Below are positions 46,909 through 57,900 of a stretch of 64,000 nucleotides of DNA, piece by piece. The notes beneath the pieces were generated by a model, which was given only the letters and a program-made list of their open reading frames with translations, was not told where the DNA came from and did not search any database. Every line of letters begins with the position of its first letter. Position 1 is the first letter of the stretch. The stretch covers positions 1 through 64,000 of the forward strand of contig CAADSM010000030.1 in NCBI GenBank assembly GCA_900751785.1, read 5' to 3'. The position numbers and the translations under genes were made by a program. The stretch comes from Lachnospiraceae bacterium (GTDB lineage Bacteria; Bacillota; Clostridia; Lachnospirales; Lachnospiraceae).

Positions 46909-47985
46909 ATGTTACGAATCGGAATGTTGACAAGCGGCGGAGACTGTCAGGCTCTGAATGCGGCAATGCGCGGAGTCGTTAAAGGAATCTGCTCCAAGAG
47001 GAACGACGTGGAGATCTACGGCTTCAAGGACGGATATAAAGGCTTGATCTATGCGGACTTCAGTATGCTCACATCGAAGGATTTCTCAGGGATCCTGACA
47101 CGCGGCGGAACTATACTCGGAACGTCGCGGCAGCCGTTTAAGCTGATGCGCGTGCCGGACAAGGACGGTCTTGACAAGGTAGAGGCGATGAAGCATACAT
47201 ACCATAAGTTGAATCTGAACTGCCTTGTGATACTCGGCGGAAACGGAACGCACAAGACAGCGAATCTGCTCCGCGAGGAAGGGCTCAATATCATCACACT
47301 GCCGAAGACGATCGACAATGACCTGTGGGGAACAGATATGACATTCGGATTCCAGAGCGCGGTAGATATCGCGACGGATACGATCGACAGGATCCACACG
47401 ACGGCAACGTCACACAGCCGTGTGTTTATTATTGAGGTTATGGGACACAAGGTCGGATATGTCACACTTCATGCGGGAATCGCGGGCGGCGCAGACATCA
47501 TCCTTCTTCCTGAGATCCCGTATGATATCAAGGCGATCAAGAAGGTCATCGACGCGCGTTCGAACGCAGGAAAACCGTTTACCATCCTTGCTGTTGCTGA
47601 GGGCGCGATCTCGAAGGAAGATGCGAAGCTCAAGAAGAAGGAATACAAGGAAAAGCTTGCAAAGAGAAAATATCCTTCTATTGCATATGAAATCGCCGAA
47701 CAGATCGAGAAAGAGACGGACAAGGAAGTAAGGATCACTGTACCGGGACATACACAGAGAGGCGGATCACCGTGCGCATACGACCGCGTATTTGCTTCAA
47801 GAGTGGGAGCGAAGGCGGCAGAGATGATCCTGAAAGAGCAGTACGGCTATATGGTCGCTATGAAGAACGGAGAGACGACGAAGGTACCGCTCGGAGAAGT
47901 GGCAGGAAAGCTCAAGACAGTGGATCCGAAATGCAGCCTGATCAAAGAGGCAAGGATGCTTGGCATCAGTTTCGGAGACGAATAA
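46909..47985 (+). CDS. pfkA: 6-phosphofructokinase (group III-like)
   Basis: Phosphorylates fructose-6-phosphate. The 358 residues include TSGGDCQALNAAMRG, GGNGTHKTANLL, PKTIDNDLWGTD, TATSHSRVFIIEVMGH and PGHTQRGGSPCAYDR. The Gly in GGNGT is the residue associated with ATP use, where PPi enzymes have Asp (GGDD), whereas Lys in PKTIDND is common in PPi-type and group III enzymes. ATP use is therefore likely but not certain. AAGGAGG precedes ATG 46909. Confidence 0.9.
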   Translation: MLRIGMLTSGGDCQALNAAMRGVVKGICSKRNDVEIYGFKDGYKGLIYADFSMLTSKDFSGILTRGGTILGTSRQPFKLMRVPDKDGLDKVEAMKHTYHKLNLNCLVILGGNGTHKTANLLREEGLNIITLPKTIDNDLWGTDMTFGFQSAVDIATDTIDRIHTTATSHSRVFIIEVMGHKVGYVTLHAGIAGGADIILLPEIPYDIKAIKKVIDARSNAGKPFTILAVAEGAISKEDAKLKKKEYKEKLAKRKYPSIAYEIAEQIEKETDKEVRITVPGHTQRGGSPCAYDRVFASRVGAKAAEMILKEQYGYMVAMKNGETTKVPLGEVAGKLKTVDPKCSLIKEARMLGISFGDE

Positions 47986-48016
47986 TTTTTAGAGATCATA
48001 GGATAGAGATGAGAGA

Positions 48017-48060
48017 GGCATCCGGTCATGGGAAAGCTCCTGTGGGCGGATGCCGAGTTT
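48017..48060 (+). terminator. Probable terminator after pfk
   Basis: GGCATCCG (48017-48024) pairs with CGGATGCC (48047-48054), with additional pairing inside and a short GAGTTTT tail. The weak T-run leaves readthrough into dnaX possible. Confidence 0.5.
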
Positions 48061-48092
48061 TGAGTAAAAAGGATTCAGACGAGGTGTAATTC

Positions 48093-49673
48093 ATGTCATA
48101 TACGGCACTATACAGAAAATTCCGGCCCTCAGCATTCGAGGATGTGAAGGGGCAGGACCACATAATCACTACATTACAGAATCAGATCAGGGCAAACCGT
48201 ATCGGGCATGCTTATTTGTTCTGCGGAACAAGGGGAACGGGAAAGACGACCGTGGCGAAGATATTTGCGAAGGCAGTGAACTGTGAGCATCCGGTCAATG
48301 GGAGTCCGTGCGGGGAGTGTGAGATGTGCAGGTCCATCGCGGCAGGAACTTCCATGAACGTGATCGAGATCGACGCCGCATCCAACAACGGTGTAGACAA
48401 TATCCGCGAGATCAGGGAAGAGGTCACGTACCGGCCCACAGAGGGAAGATATAAGGTCTATATCATTGACGAGGTGCATATGCTTTCCATCGGAGCGTTC
48501 AACGCCTTGCTGAAGACGCTGGAGGAGCCCCCGGAGTATGTTATTTTTATCCTGGCGACCACAGAAGTGCACAAGATACCGATCACGATCCTGTCGCGGT
48601 GCCAGCACTATGATTTCAAGCGGATCAGTATTGAGACGATCACGGACAGGATGAAGGAACTGATGGATGTGGAACAGGTGGACGTGGAGGACAAGGCGCT
48701 GCGCTATATCGCGAAGGCGGCGGACGGATCCATGCGAGATGCCCTGAGTCTGCTTGATCAGTGTATCGCGTTCTATCTGGGACAGAGGCTGACCTATGAC
48801 AATGTGCTGGAGGTGCTGGGAGCCGTGGACACGGATGTGTTCAGCAGACTCCTTCGGAAAACGATCGCGCGGGACGTGGCGGGAGTGCTGGATATTGTGG
48901 ATGAGCTGATCATGCAGGGAAGAGAGCTGACCCAGCTTGCGGCGGATTTTACATGGTATCTAAGAAACTTGCTTCTGGTAAAAACTTCTGATAATATAGA
49001 GGATGTGCTGGATGTATCCACGGAAAATATGATGCAGCTCAAGGAAGAGGCGGAGATGATCGAGACTGACATGCTGCTGAGATATATCCGTATTTTCTCA
49101 GAACTTTCGGGGCAGCTTCGGTACGCGACGCAGAAGAGGGTCATGCTCGAGGTTGCACTGATCAAGCTCTGTACTCCTGCGATGGAATCGAATCAGGATT
49201 CGCTCCTTGACCGGATCCGCGCGGTGGAAGAGAAGGTGGAGAAGGGCATCGAGGCGGCCGGAAATGTACAGCAGAGGGTTGTGTACGTGAACGGCGGAGA
49301 TGCAGGACAGGCCGAAGGAAGAGAGATGAAGCGTCCGGAACTTCCCAATGCGATACCGGAGGATGTGCAGGAGGTCGTCAAGAATTTCCGCTCCATCGCG
49401 GATGAGGCGTCAGGCATGGTGAGAGGATATCTCAAAAAGGCAAGGCTGAGCCTCGGCGGGGACAATCGTCTCCTTGTTGTTCTACCGGACACTCTGGCGG
49501 CAAGCGTAGTGGGGCGTGAGGATCATGTGCAGGAACTGGAAGGTCTCATCGAGAACAGGATAGGAAAAAAGGTGGAGATCGACGTACGCTGCGTGGAAGA
49601 GGGACGGCACTTTGAAGATACTTTCGTGGATATAGAACAGAAAATCAATATGGAGATCACAGTGGAGGATTAG
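48093..49673 (+). CDS. dnaX: DNA polymerase III subunit gamma/tau
   Basis: The clamp-loader ATPase. The 526 residues begin [21 protein letters not shown] and contain Walker [10 protein letters not shown], the zinc-binding cysteines in [24 protein letters not shown] and the SRC motif ([10 protein letters not shown]). The C-terminal tau-like region is short. It heads the conserved dnaX-ybaB-recR cluster. Confidence 0.97.
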   Translation: MSYTALYRKFRPSAFEDVKGQDHIITTLQNQIRANRIGHAYLFCGTRGTGKTTVAKIFAKAVNCEHPVNGSPCGECEMCRSIAAGTSMNVIEIDAASNNGVDNIREIREEVTYRPTEGRYKVYIIDEVHMLSIGAFNALLKTLEEPPEYVIFILATTEVHKIPITILSRCQHYDFKRISIETITDRMKELMDVEQVDVEDKALRYIAKAADGSMRDALSLLDQCIAFYLGQRLTYDNVLEVLGAVDTDVFSRLLRKTIARDVAGVLDIVDELIMQGRELTQLAADFTWYLRNLLLVKTSDNIEDVLDVSTENMMQLKEEAEMIETDMLLRYIRIFSELSGQLRYATQKRVMLEVALIKLCTPAMESNQDSLLDRIRAVEEKVEKGIEAAGNVQQRVVYVNGGDAGQAEGREMKRPELPNAIPEDVQEVVKNFRSIADEASGMVRGYLKKARLSLGGDNRLLVVLPDTLAASVVGREDHVQELEGLIENRIGKKVEIDVRCVEEGRHFEDTFVDIEQKINMEITVED

Positions 49674-49675
49674 AT

Positions 49676-50017
49676 ATGGCAAAGAGAGGCGGATTCCCGG
49701 GCGGCGGAATGCCGGGGAACATGGCGAATCTTATGAAGCAGGCGCAGCGCATGCAGCGTCAGATGGAAGAGCAGCAGAAGGAGCTTGAGGCGAAGGAGTT
49801 CACAGCGTCTGCCGGAGGCGGAGCTGTCGAGGTGACTGTCTCGGGCAAACGCGAAGTGCTCGGAGTGAAGCTTGCGGAGGAAGTGGTAGATCCTGAGGAT
49901 ATCGAGATGCTGCAGGATCTGATCGTTGCAGCTACGAATGAAGCTCTCCGTCAGGTGGAGGAAGAGTCCGGCGCGGCGATGTCCAAGCTGACAGGCGGAA
50001 TGCCGGGAATGTTTTAA
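49676..50017 (+). CDS. YbaB/EbfC family nucleoid-associated protein
   Basis: A 113-residue DNA-binding protein: a Gly-rich N-terminus ([18 protein letters not shown]), a long helix ([17 protein letters not shown]) and [21 protein letters not shown]. It starts 2 bp after dnaX stops and precedes recR, its normal place. Confidence 0.95.
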   Translation: MAKRGGFPGGGMPGNMANLMKQAQRMQRQMEEQQKELEAKEFTASAGGGAVEVTVSGKREVLGVKLAEEVVDPEDIEMLQDLIVAATNEALRQVEEESGAAMSKLTGGMPGMF

Positions 50018-50041
50018 AAAATCGATCAGATTTGCAATTCA

Positions 50042-50101
50042 GGGGGCCGGATCCCTTTGCGAGGGGAAGTGATTTCTTCAAGCACAGTGATCTGGCCTCC
50101 C
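50042..50101 (+). other. Hairpin between ybaB and recR
   Basis: GGGGGCCGGATC (50042-50053) pairs imperfectly with GATCTGGCCTCCC (50089-50101). There is no T-run, so it is more likely an mRNA structure than a terminator. Confidence 0.5.
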
Positions 50102-50132
50102 TTCATGAGAGTTTAAGACAGAGGTGTAGAGG

Positions 50133-50729
50133 ATGGAATATTACAGTAACCAGATCAGCCGTCTGATCGAGGAGTTTTCCCGTCTTCCGGGAATCGGGAG
50201 CAAATCGGCTCAGCGTCTGGCATTCCATGTGATCAATATGCCGGTGGATCAGGTGGAGGGACTCGCCAATGCGATCGTGGAAGCGAGGAAGAATGTAAAG
50301 TACTGCAAGGTGTGCTGCACGCTCACGGACAGAGAGGTTTGTCCGATCTGCAGCAATCCTGACAGGGACAAGAAGACGATCATGGTCGTGGAGACGCCGC
50401 GGGATCTGGCGGCATATGAGAAGACGGGAAAATATAACGGCGTTTATCATGTGCTCCACGGAGCAATTTCCCCGATGCTCGGGATCGGACCCGGGGATAT
50501 CAGGCTGAAGGAGCTGATGGAACGGCTCCAGGGCGATGTGGACGAAGTGATCATCGCGACGAACTCCAGCCTGGAGGGAGAGACGACGGCAATGTATATC
50601 AGCAAGCTGATCAAGCCGGCAGGCATCAAGGTGAGCAGGATCGCGAGCGGAGTTCCGGTGGGCGGAGACCTGGAATACATTGATGAAGTTACACTGCTCC
50701 GGGCGCTGGAGGGGCGTACAGAGCTTTAA
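50133..50729 (+). CDS. recR: Recombination mediator RecR
   Basis: Part of RecFOR, helping RecA load on gapped DNA. The 198 residues show the helix-hairpin-helix ([16 protein letters not shown]), a Cys4 zinc finger ([16 protein letters not shown]) and a TOPRIM domain ([27 protein letters not shown]). AGAGG precedes ATG 50133. Confidence 0.97.
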   Translation: MEYYSNQISRLIEEFSRLPGIGSKSAQRLAFHVINMPVDQVEGLANAIVEARKNVKYCKVCCTLTDREVCPICSNPDRDKKTIMVVETPRDLAAYEKTGKYNGVYHVLHGAISPMLGIGPGDIRLKELMERLQGDVDEVIIATNSSLEGETTAMYISKLIKPAGIKVSRIASGVPVGGDLEYIDEVTLLRALEGRTEL

Positions 50730-51091
50730 AAAATCATACAGTCCGGCCGTATTCTAAAAACTGGAGCGCGGCAGCGCGGAGAATGCGCATGCGGGCGGCA
50801 GTTAAGGCAAACTGCAAAAAAATAAAAAAAGGGCTTAAAATATCGGAAGAAATATGTTACTATGGCAGGGTGTGCCGTAAAACGGGCATAAAATGTTCAA
50901 AATTGTGGTGTGGACAGCGGAAATTTATGAAACATCATAGATGAAACACCTATAATCTACTGGACAATCGGCGCATAATAAACCTATAATGAAGACAGCA
51001 GAAACAAAAATCAGATTTCGGGAAGACTATATAGCTGTATTTTGGGAATCGTAATGCTTAACACAAATATTCACAAAAAGAGGAGAATTAT
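50730..51091. other. Intergenic region with transketolase promoter
   Basis: No gene is seen. TGGACA (50961-50966), 18 bp, TATAAT (50985-50990) is a good promoter for the transketolase genes; a second TATAAT lies at 50951-50956. A GC-rich segment (about 50760-50800) is not obviously structured. Confidence 0.6.
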
Positions 51092-51928
51092 ATGGATAAG
51101 TTAAAGCTGATGAAGACTGCAAATGAGATTCGAAAGGGTATCGTAACGTCCGTGCACAGCGCAAAGGCGGGGCATCCGGGAGGATCGCTTTCAGCGGCAG
51201 AAATTTTCACGTATCTTTATTTTGAAGAGTTGAATGTTGATCCTGAGGATCCGAAAAAACCGGACAGAGACAGGTTTGTGCTCTCAAAAGGACATACTGC
51301 GCCGGGACTGTATGCGGCCCTGGCGGAGAGAGGCTTTTTCCCGAAAGAAGATCTCGTTACACTGCGTCATACCGGGTCCTATCTTCAGGGACATCCGGAT
51401 ATGAAATGCATACCGGGTGTCGATATGTCTTCCGGTTCTCTCGGACAGGGAATTTCCGCTGCTGTAGGTATGGCAATTGCGGCTAAGCTGTCCGGTGATG
51501 ATTACAGAGTATATACGCTCCTGGGCGACGGCGAGATCCAGGAGGGACAGGTCTGGGAGGCAGCCATGCTTGCTGCGCACAGAAAGCTGGACAATCTCGT
51601 TGTGATCGTGGATAACAATAACCTTCAGATCGACGGTCGGATTGACGAGGTAAATTCGCCGTATCCGATCGACAAGAAGTTTGAAGCATTCAACTTCCAT
51701 GTGATCAATATCGACGGTAATGATTTTGAGCAGATCGAAGCGGCGTTTAAGGAGGCAAGGACCGTGAAAGGGCGTCCGACGGCGATCATTGCGAAAACAG
51801 TGAAGGGCAAAGGCGTCTCATTTATGGAGAACGAGGCGAGCTGGCACGGAAAGGCTCCGAATGACGAGCAGTTTAAAGTAGCGATGGAAGATCTTGAGAA
51901 AGAGGGGGAAGCGTTATGTCAGATGTAA
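51092..51928 (+). CDS. Transketolase, N-terminal subunit
   Basis: The thiamine-diphosphate-binding half of a split transketolase of the non-oxidative pentose phosphate pathway. The 278 residues contain SVHSAKAGHPGGSLSAAEI, LSKGHTAPGLYAALAE, GSLGQGISAAVGMA and the ThDP motif GDGEIQEGQVWEA...NN. AGAGGAG precedes ATG 51092. It overlaps the C-terminal subunit gene by 13 bp. Confidence 0.95.
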   Translation: MDKLKLMKTANEIRKGIVTSVHSAKAGHPGGSLSAAEIFTYLYFEELNVDPEDPKKPDRDRFVLSKGHTAPGLYAALAERGFFPKEDLVTLRHTGSYLQGHPDMKCIPGVDMSSGSLGQGISAAVGMAIAAKLSGDDYRVYTLLGDGEIQEGQVWEAAMLAAHRKLDNLVVIVDNNNLQIDGRIDEVNSPYPIDKKFEAFNFHVINIDGNDFEQIEAAFKEARTVKGRPTAIIAKTVKGKGVSFMENEASWHGKAPNDEQFKVAMEDLEKEGEALCQM

Positions 51929-52854
51929 AGAGAATTGCGACGAGAGAGAGTTATGGTGAAGAGCTGGTGAAGCTCGGAGCAGAGCATGAAGAGATCGTCG
52001 TGCTCGATGCGGATCTGGCAGAGGCTACAAGGAGCGGCGAGTTCCAGAAGGCGTTTCCGGACCGCTTTATCGACTGCGGTATCGCGGAGGAGAATATGAT
52101 GGGCGTTGCCGCAGGTCTTGCAGCGGCGGGCAAGGTGCCGTTTGCAAGCTCCTTTGCTATGTTTGCGGTAGGACGTGCATATGAGCAGATCAGAAACTCT
52201 ATCGGATATCCGCATCTTAATGTGAAGATCGGAGCGTCTCATGCGGGAATCTCCGTGGGAGAAGACGGCGCGACACATCAGTGTATCGAGGACATTGCTC
52301 TGATGCGCATGATCCCGGGAATGGTCGTGATCAATCCGTCAGATTATATCGAGGCGAAAGCAGCCGTGAGGGCGGCTTATGAGCATGACGGTCCGGTGTA
52401 TATGAGATTCGGACGTCTTGCGGTTCCGGTGCTGAATACAGATCCGGATTATAAATTTGAACTTGGAAAAGGCGTTGTATTAAGAGAAGGAAAGGACCTG
52501 ACCATCATTGCATCAGGACTTCCTGTATATAACTGCCTGGAGGCGGCTGAGCGTCTGGCACAGGACGGGATCGACGCGCAGGTGATCAATATCCATACGA
52601 TCAAGCCGATCGATGAGGACCTCATTGTTGAGGCTGCGAAGGCCACAGGAAAGATTGTTACCGTGGAAGAGCATTCCGTGATCGGCGGCCTGGGAAGCGC
52701 TGTGTGTGATGTGCTGGCGGAGAAAGCGCCGACAAAGGTAATGAAGATCGGTATCTATGATAAATTCGGAGAGTCAGGTCCGGCCTTAGAGCTTCTGAAA
52801 AAATACGGGCTCGATACGGACGGCATCTACGAGAAGATAAAGACATTTGTTTAA
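51916..52854 (+). CDS. Transketolase, C-terminal subunit
   Basis: The pyrimidine-binding and C-terminal domains of the split transketolase (312 residues): DADLAEATRSGEFQKAFPDR, CGIAEENMMGVAAGLA (catalytic Glu for ThDP), HAGISVGEDGATHQ and VTVEEHSVIGGLGSAV. It works with the preceding gene product as a heteromer; the overlap implies coupled translation. Confidence 0.95.
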   Translation: MSDVKRIATRESYGEELVKLGAEHEEIVVLDADLAEATRSGEFQKAFPDRFIDCGIAEENMMGVAAGLAAAGKVPFASSFAMFAVGRAYEQIRNSIGYPHLNVKIGASHAGISVGEDGATHQCIEDIALMRMIPGMVVINPSDYIEAKAAVRAAYEHDGPVYMRFGRLAVPVLNTDPDYKFELGKGVVLREGKDLTIIASGLPVYNCLEAAERLAQDGIDAQVINIHTIKPIDEDLIVEAAKATGKIVTVEEHSVIGGLGSAVCDVLAEKAPTKVMKIGIYDKFGESGPALELLKKYGLDTDGIYEKIKTFV

Positions 52855-52860
52855 AAAACG

Positions 52861-52905
52861 AGCTGTCTGCCGGGATACGGCAGACAGCTTTTCGGCTTTT
52901 TTCTG
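52861..52905 (+). terminator. Terminator after transketolase
   Basis: Perfect 12-bp stem AGCTGTCTGCCG/CGGCAGACAGCT (52861-52889) with TTTT and a second T6 run. It cleanly separates the metabolic genes from the SMC-like operon. Confidence 0.95.
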
Positions 52906-52981
52906 CGGATAGTGAACCAGATCTTTGTACAGCAGAGAGCCGGATCATGTTCTTATGCATTTCTGTAAAAGGAGAACGATT

Positions 52982-54346
52982 ATGCAGCTTCGTCTGGAAA
53001 TTCCTGATTCTTTCTGGAGTTTATTCCGCTCTGTAAACAGAGAAATTTATATAGATGCTTTATTGTGCATCAGCCAAGAGTATGAATACAGCAATTATTT
53101 TCTCACCAGAGAGGTCTGCCTTCAGGTGCTGAGCGATATGAATGCCAGGAGGAAGATCCGCCTGGAACGGGAAGAGTCGGAGTCGGATTTTGATATGCTG
53201 GAGACTCCGGCGTCCAGGATCCTGAACTGGCTTGTGAAGACCGGATGGCTCAAGCGGATAGAGGACTTCTCTTCTATGACAACGAACATTGTTATCCCGG
53301 ACTATGCGGCGGTGATGATCGGGGCTTTTGAGCGTCTTACGTCGGAGGATATGGAAGAGACAGAAATCTATATCCAGAATGTCTATGCGACGCTCTATTC
53401 CTTTCGGAACGACCCCAGGGTAAACCTGAATATGCTTCGGACTGCCCTTGTGAACACGCGGCGTCTGAACAAGGCGCTCCAGGATATGCTCCACAATATG
53501 GACAAGTTTTTTGAACGTCTGCTGGACAAGGAAAATTACAGCGACCTTCTGAAGGAGCATCTGGACGGCTACGTGGAGGAGGTCGTGCGGAAAAAGTATC
53601 ACATACTGAAGACGTCGGATAATTTCTACATATATAAAAATGACATCAAGAGATGCCTGCAGGAGATGAGGGATGACGATGAATGGATCGAGAGTGTGCG
53701 GGAGCGTTCTGCAGCCGGCGGGGACGACGGAGAGGATGTTTTGGAGCTTCTGGATCTGATCGAGAGGGGATTCGATGACATTGAGCACAGGATCGCCAAT
53801 ATGGATAAAGAGCACTCGAAATATGTAAGAGCTACAGTGACAAGGCTGAACTATCTCCTCAGCGGGGAGACAGACATGAAGGGGCTGATCGTCCAGCTCC
53901 TGAACCGGATCTCGGCAAGTGACAGGAAGGATGAGCTGATCAGGAAGACTGCTGAGAAGATGAATCTGTCGCATCTTGAGATCCTCTCAGAAAAGTCTCT
54001 GTACAAGAGGCGCAGGCCCAGGGCTGATTTTATCAGCCGGATGGAGCAGGAGGAGGAAATCGCGGATCTCGGCCGGGAGGAGGTCCTCAGGATGAACCGT
54101 GTCCAGATGCGGTACAGCCGGTCTCAGATCGAGGAGTTTATTGAGCGTCATATGGAAGAAGATGTGATGGATACTGCGAGGATTCCTGATATGAGCGAAG
54201 AGGATTTTGAGAAACTGATCCTCGCCTATGATTACAGCATACGCAGGAACAGCAGGTTCGCCGCGGTTGAGGAAGAGCCAGAGATGGTACAAAACGGGCG
54301 GTATCGGTATCCGCACCTGAAGTTTATACGGAGGAGGCCCGAATGA
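52982..54346 (+). CDS. JetA-like (Wadjet/MukF-type kleisin) protein
   Basis: From ATG 52982 (AAAGGAGA upstream) a 454-residue soluble protein: an N-terminal winged-helix-like region (FWSLFRSVNREIYIDALL, NYFLTREVCLQVLSD, ILNWLVKTGWLKR), a long helical middle (LNMLRTALVNTRRLNKALQDMLHNM) and a basic C-terminus. I recognise the DUF5716 type, the kleisin (JetA) of Wadjet-type SMC complexes that restrict plasmids by loop extrusion. It overlaps jetB by 4 bp. Assignment to a Wadjet subtype is inference. Confidence 0.75.
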   Translation: MQLRLEIPDSFWSLFRSVNREIYIDALLCISQEYEYSNYFLTREVCLQVLSDMNARRKIRLEREESESDFDMLETPASRILNWLVKTGWLKRIEDFSSMTTNIVIPDYAAVMIGAFERLTSEDMEETEIYIQNVYATLYSFRNDPRVNLNMLRTALVNTRRLNKALQDMLHNMDKFFERLLDKENYSDLLKEHLDGYVEEVVRKKYHILKTSDNFYIYKNDIKRCLQEMRDDDEWIESVRERSAAGGDDGEDVLELLDLIERGFDDIEHRIANMDKEHSKYVRATVTRLNYLLSGETDMKGLIVQLLNRISASDRKDELIRKTAEKMNLSHLEILSEKSLYKRRRPRADFISRMEQEEEIADLGREEVLRMNRVQMRYSRSQIEEFIERHMEEDVMDTARIPDMSEEDFEKLILAYDYSIRRNSRFAAVEEEPEMVQNGRYRYPHLKFIRRRPE

Positions 54347-54987
54347 TAGAATATTATGAAGCGCTGACAGATGAAGAAAAGGACGGCATGAAAGAGGTGA
54401 TACAGACTCTTTTTAAACAGACCTTTCTTCTGGAGAGAAAGTTTGACAGAAGGACAGGAAGGATGACGCCTGTCAGAGAGTATAGAATTGCGGAGAAACA
54501 CTTGGATTTCTTAAGAGAGTATTTCATGATATCTGGCATCTCACTAAGGCAGAATATCCATATGGGAGTGATCTATATCCAGGATGAGGCGCTGTGGGGA
54601 GAGAAGCTTCCCAGGCTGGCGACGATATATCTCCTCGTGCTGAAGGTTTTGTATGACGAGCAGATGGCGTCAGCGTCATCCAGCAGCCATGCAGCGGTGA
54701 CGATGGGGATGCTGAACGGAAAAGCCGGAGAGTTTCACGTGCTCGGATCTATTCCGTCTCCGACGGAAATGCGCAGGACGATCGCGTTATTGAAGAAATA
54801 CCAGATCATAGAGCCTATGGATGTCTTAGAAGAGCTGGACGAGAATACGCGGCTTGTGATCTACCCGTGCATCAATGCGGTGCTCATGGGAGACAGCGTA
54901 AGAGAACTGTTGAATACATTCAGTGAGGAGGATTATGTTGGAGAAGAAGCAGCCGTTCAAGGCACTATCGAAGATCTGTCTGAATAA
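54343..54987 (+). CDS. JetB-like (MukE/KITE-type) protein
   Basis: A 214-residue protein with a winged-helix look (ALTDEEKDGMKEVIQTLF, LERKFDRRTGRM, YFMISGISLRQNIHMGVIYI, IPSPTEMRRTIALLKKYQII). Position and features fit the KITE subunit (JetB; DUF6063-like) that bridges kleisin and SMC. Its start overlaps jetA by 4 bp and its end overlaps jetC by 53 bp, so the three are translated together. Confidence 0.72.
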   Translation: MIEYYEALTDEEKDGMKEVIQTLFKQTFLLERKFDRRTGRMTPVREYRIAEKHLDFLREYFMISGISLRQNIHMGVIYIQDEALWGEKLPRLATIYLLVLKVLYDEQMASASSSSHAAVTMGMLNGKAGEFHVLGSIPSPTEMRRTIALLKKYQIIEPMDVLEELDENTRLVIYPCINAVLMGDSVRELLNTFSEEDYVGEEAAVQGTIEDLSE

Positions 54988-57900
54988 CTGGCATTATATC
55001 GACAGAAAAATACTTAGCTTCAGCGAGGGGGTAAACTTCTTTACCGGACACTCGGGAAGTGGAAAATCCACTGTGATCGATGCGATCCAGATCGTGCTCT
55101 ATGCGAATACAGACGGCAGGGGATTCTTTAACAAGGCGGCCGCAGATGATTCGGACCGCTCGCTGATCGAATATCTCCGGGGTATGGTGAATATCGGGGA
55201 GAATAATGAATCGGAGTATCTGAGGAACAAGAACTTTTCCAGCACGATCGTACTGGAGTTTGAACAGACTGATACGAGAGAAAAGCAGTGTGTCGGAGTC
55301 GTGTTTGATGTGGAGACTTCTACCAATGAGATCGGCAGGCTTTTCTTCTGGCATACAGGAGGTCTCCTGGAGAATCAGTACCGAGCAGACCGGAGATGCC
55401 TGACGACAGGGGAAGTGAGGGAGTATCTGCAGCGGTCTTTCCCGTCGGATCAGTATTACTGCGGTCCCAGCAATGAGCGATTCCGGCGCCAGCTGTATGA
55501 CATTTATCTCGGCGGCCTGGACATGGAAAAGTTTCCAAGATTATTTAAACGTGCCATTCCGTTCCGTATGAACATCAAACTGGAGGATTTTGTAAAAGAA
55601 TATATCTGTATGGAGAAGGATATCCATATCGAGGATCTGCAGGAAAGTGTCATGCAGTATGGGCGGATGCGCAGCAAGATCGAGGAGACGATGCGCGAGG
55701 TCGGTCATCTCCAGGAGATCGCCGAACGATATGCGGACTATGCGGCGGGAAATGAAGCGGTCGAAGAATGTGATTATGAGATCGAGAAGCTGGAGATCCT
55801 GCAGATGCGGGAAAAGGTCAGTGAGCTGAAGAACCGGATCACGGAGAGAGCGGAGGAGCAGTCGCGGATAGAGACGATGAAGAGACGCGCGGAAGAAAAG
55901 CAGGAAGAACTCAGGAAAGAGTACGAGGAAGTGATCCTGCGGATCGCAGACAGCGGTTACTCGGCGCTGGAAAAGGAGCTGGCGGGAGTAAACGAGACGC
56001 TGGAACGGCTTGGAAACAGCAGAGCAAGGTGGCAGAAGACGGCAGAAGGGCTCTCTGAATGGAAGCAAAAGGATGTGACGCCGAATCAGACGATCTGGGA
56101 TATTGAGAGGTTCAAAGCGCAGGATATAGATGAGAATGCTCTCCTTCGTCTGAAGCAAAGCCTGGCTTCTCTCCGCGGAAGCCTGGAAGAGGACCTGAAG
56201 GATGCAGAAGCGGAGCTCAAGGAGATCCGAAAGGAAGAGAAAGCGGCCAGGGACGAGCTGAAAGCTCTCAGACAGGGGAAGAAGGCCTATCCGAGAGAAC
56301 TTGAGGAAGCGCGATACGAGCTTAGGAACCGCCTGCGCGAAAAATGCGGAAGGGTGATTCCTGTCCAGATCCTGGCAGACCTTCTGGATGTCAGGGATGA
56401 GACATGGCACAATGCCGTGGAGGGATATCTCGGGAACAACAAGCTCCTCCTTGTTGTCGAGCCTGCCTATGCCGGAGCGGCAATGGAAGTCTACAGGGAT
56501 ATGGACAAAAAGAAGTATTCCCGCGCCGCCCTGCTGGACACTGAGAAGGCGCTGGAGTACAGCAGACATTCGGCAGGCGCTGTGCCGGGCTCCCTTGCCG
56601 AGGAAGTGACCTCGAAGGAAGACTATATAAAGGCGTATGTTGAATATGTGCTGGGCAGTGTGATGAAATGCAGCACCGTGGAGGAACTGCGCCTGCAGAA
56701 GATCGGGATCACACCGGACTGCATGCTCTATAAGGGATTCCGTCTGCAGTATATCAATCCGGACAACTATACGCGCAGGGCATTCATTGGAGAGACGAGT
56801 ATGCGCCAGCGGATCCGCAGGCTGGAAAAAAGATGTCAGGAGCTCCAGGAGAAACGTATTCCATTGCAGGAAATGAAAGAAGAGGCAGGAAGGATGCTCC
56901 GGATGGAGAGCCTTGCGCAGCCGGAAGAAGATTATCTCCAGTGGATGAAAGATATTGATGAGATATCAAAGTGGAATGAAAGAAAAATAGAACTTTCTGA
57001 AGAAATTATTAAATTGCGAGATGGCGCTGTCTCTGTATGGGAAGAAAAGAAGGAACAGCTGCTTGCAAGGCAGGATGAAATGAAGGAATCCCTGCAAAAA
57101 CTGCAGCAGACTATCTGGAAGATCCAGTCTGACGGAGAACGGTACCAAAAAAATTATATTGAGATTAGTAATGAATTAAATGAGAAAGAAAAAAGTTTTC
57201 AAGAAAATGATAATATGGAAATAAAGTTTAAAAAATATCTTGAAAACAAGCGTTCTTCTAATCTTGAGTATCTCAGGGAGCAGAGGATATCGGACAGGGC
57301 ATCCCTTGAAAATGCAAGAAATAATGCATACAGCAGACTTGTGGAACGGCGGACATTCTATCTGAAAAGTTATCCGAACAGGACCTTTTCTGCCATGATT
57401 ACGGAGAATGATCCCTATGACAGGCTTCTGTCAGAGCTTCAGTGCGATGAGCTGGAGGAATACAGGCAGGCGGCGAGGGAACAGGCACGTACGGCGGTAG
57501 AGCATTTCAAGGAGGACTTTATCTATAAGATAAGGAGCGCGATCCTGGAGGCATATCAGATGAAGGATGAGCTGAACAGGATCATCAGCAGACTTGATTT
57601 TGGAAAGGATAAATATCAGTTCGTCATCACGAAGAACAAAGGACCGGACGGAAGGTTTTATAAGATGTTCATGGATGATTCGCTGAGCATCAATCCGGCG
57701 CAGCTCTCCGGCGGCATGGAGAACCAGCTCAATATGTTTACGATGGAGCATGAAGAGGAATATGGAGAAATGATGAATGAACTGATCAATATCTTCATTC
57801 CTCCGGAGGATGCTGCAAGAGAAGAGCTGGAAGAGGCCAAAAAAACTATGGAAAAGTATGCGGACTACAGGACGTATCTCTCGTTTGACATGCAGCAGAT

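Noticed and set aside
47990..48090. Possible SRP (4.5S-type) RNA upstream of dnaX
   Set aside because: The place is right for Firmicutes, but the conserved GGAAG-type SRP core is absent; the hairpin looks like a terminator.
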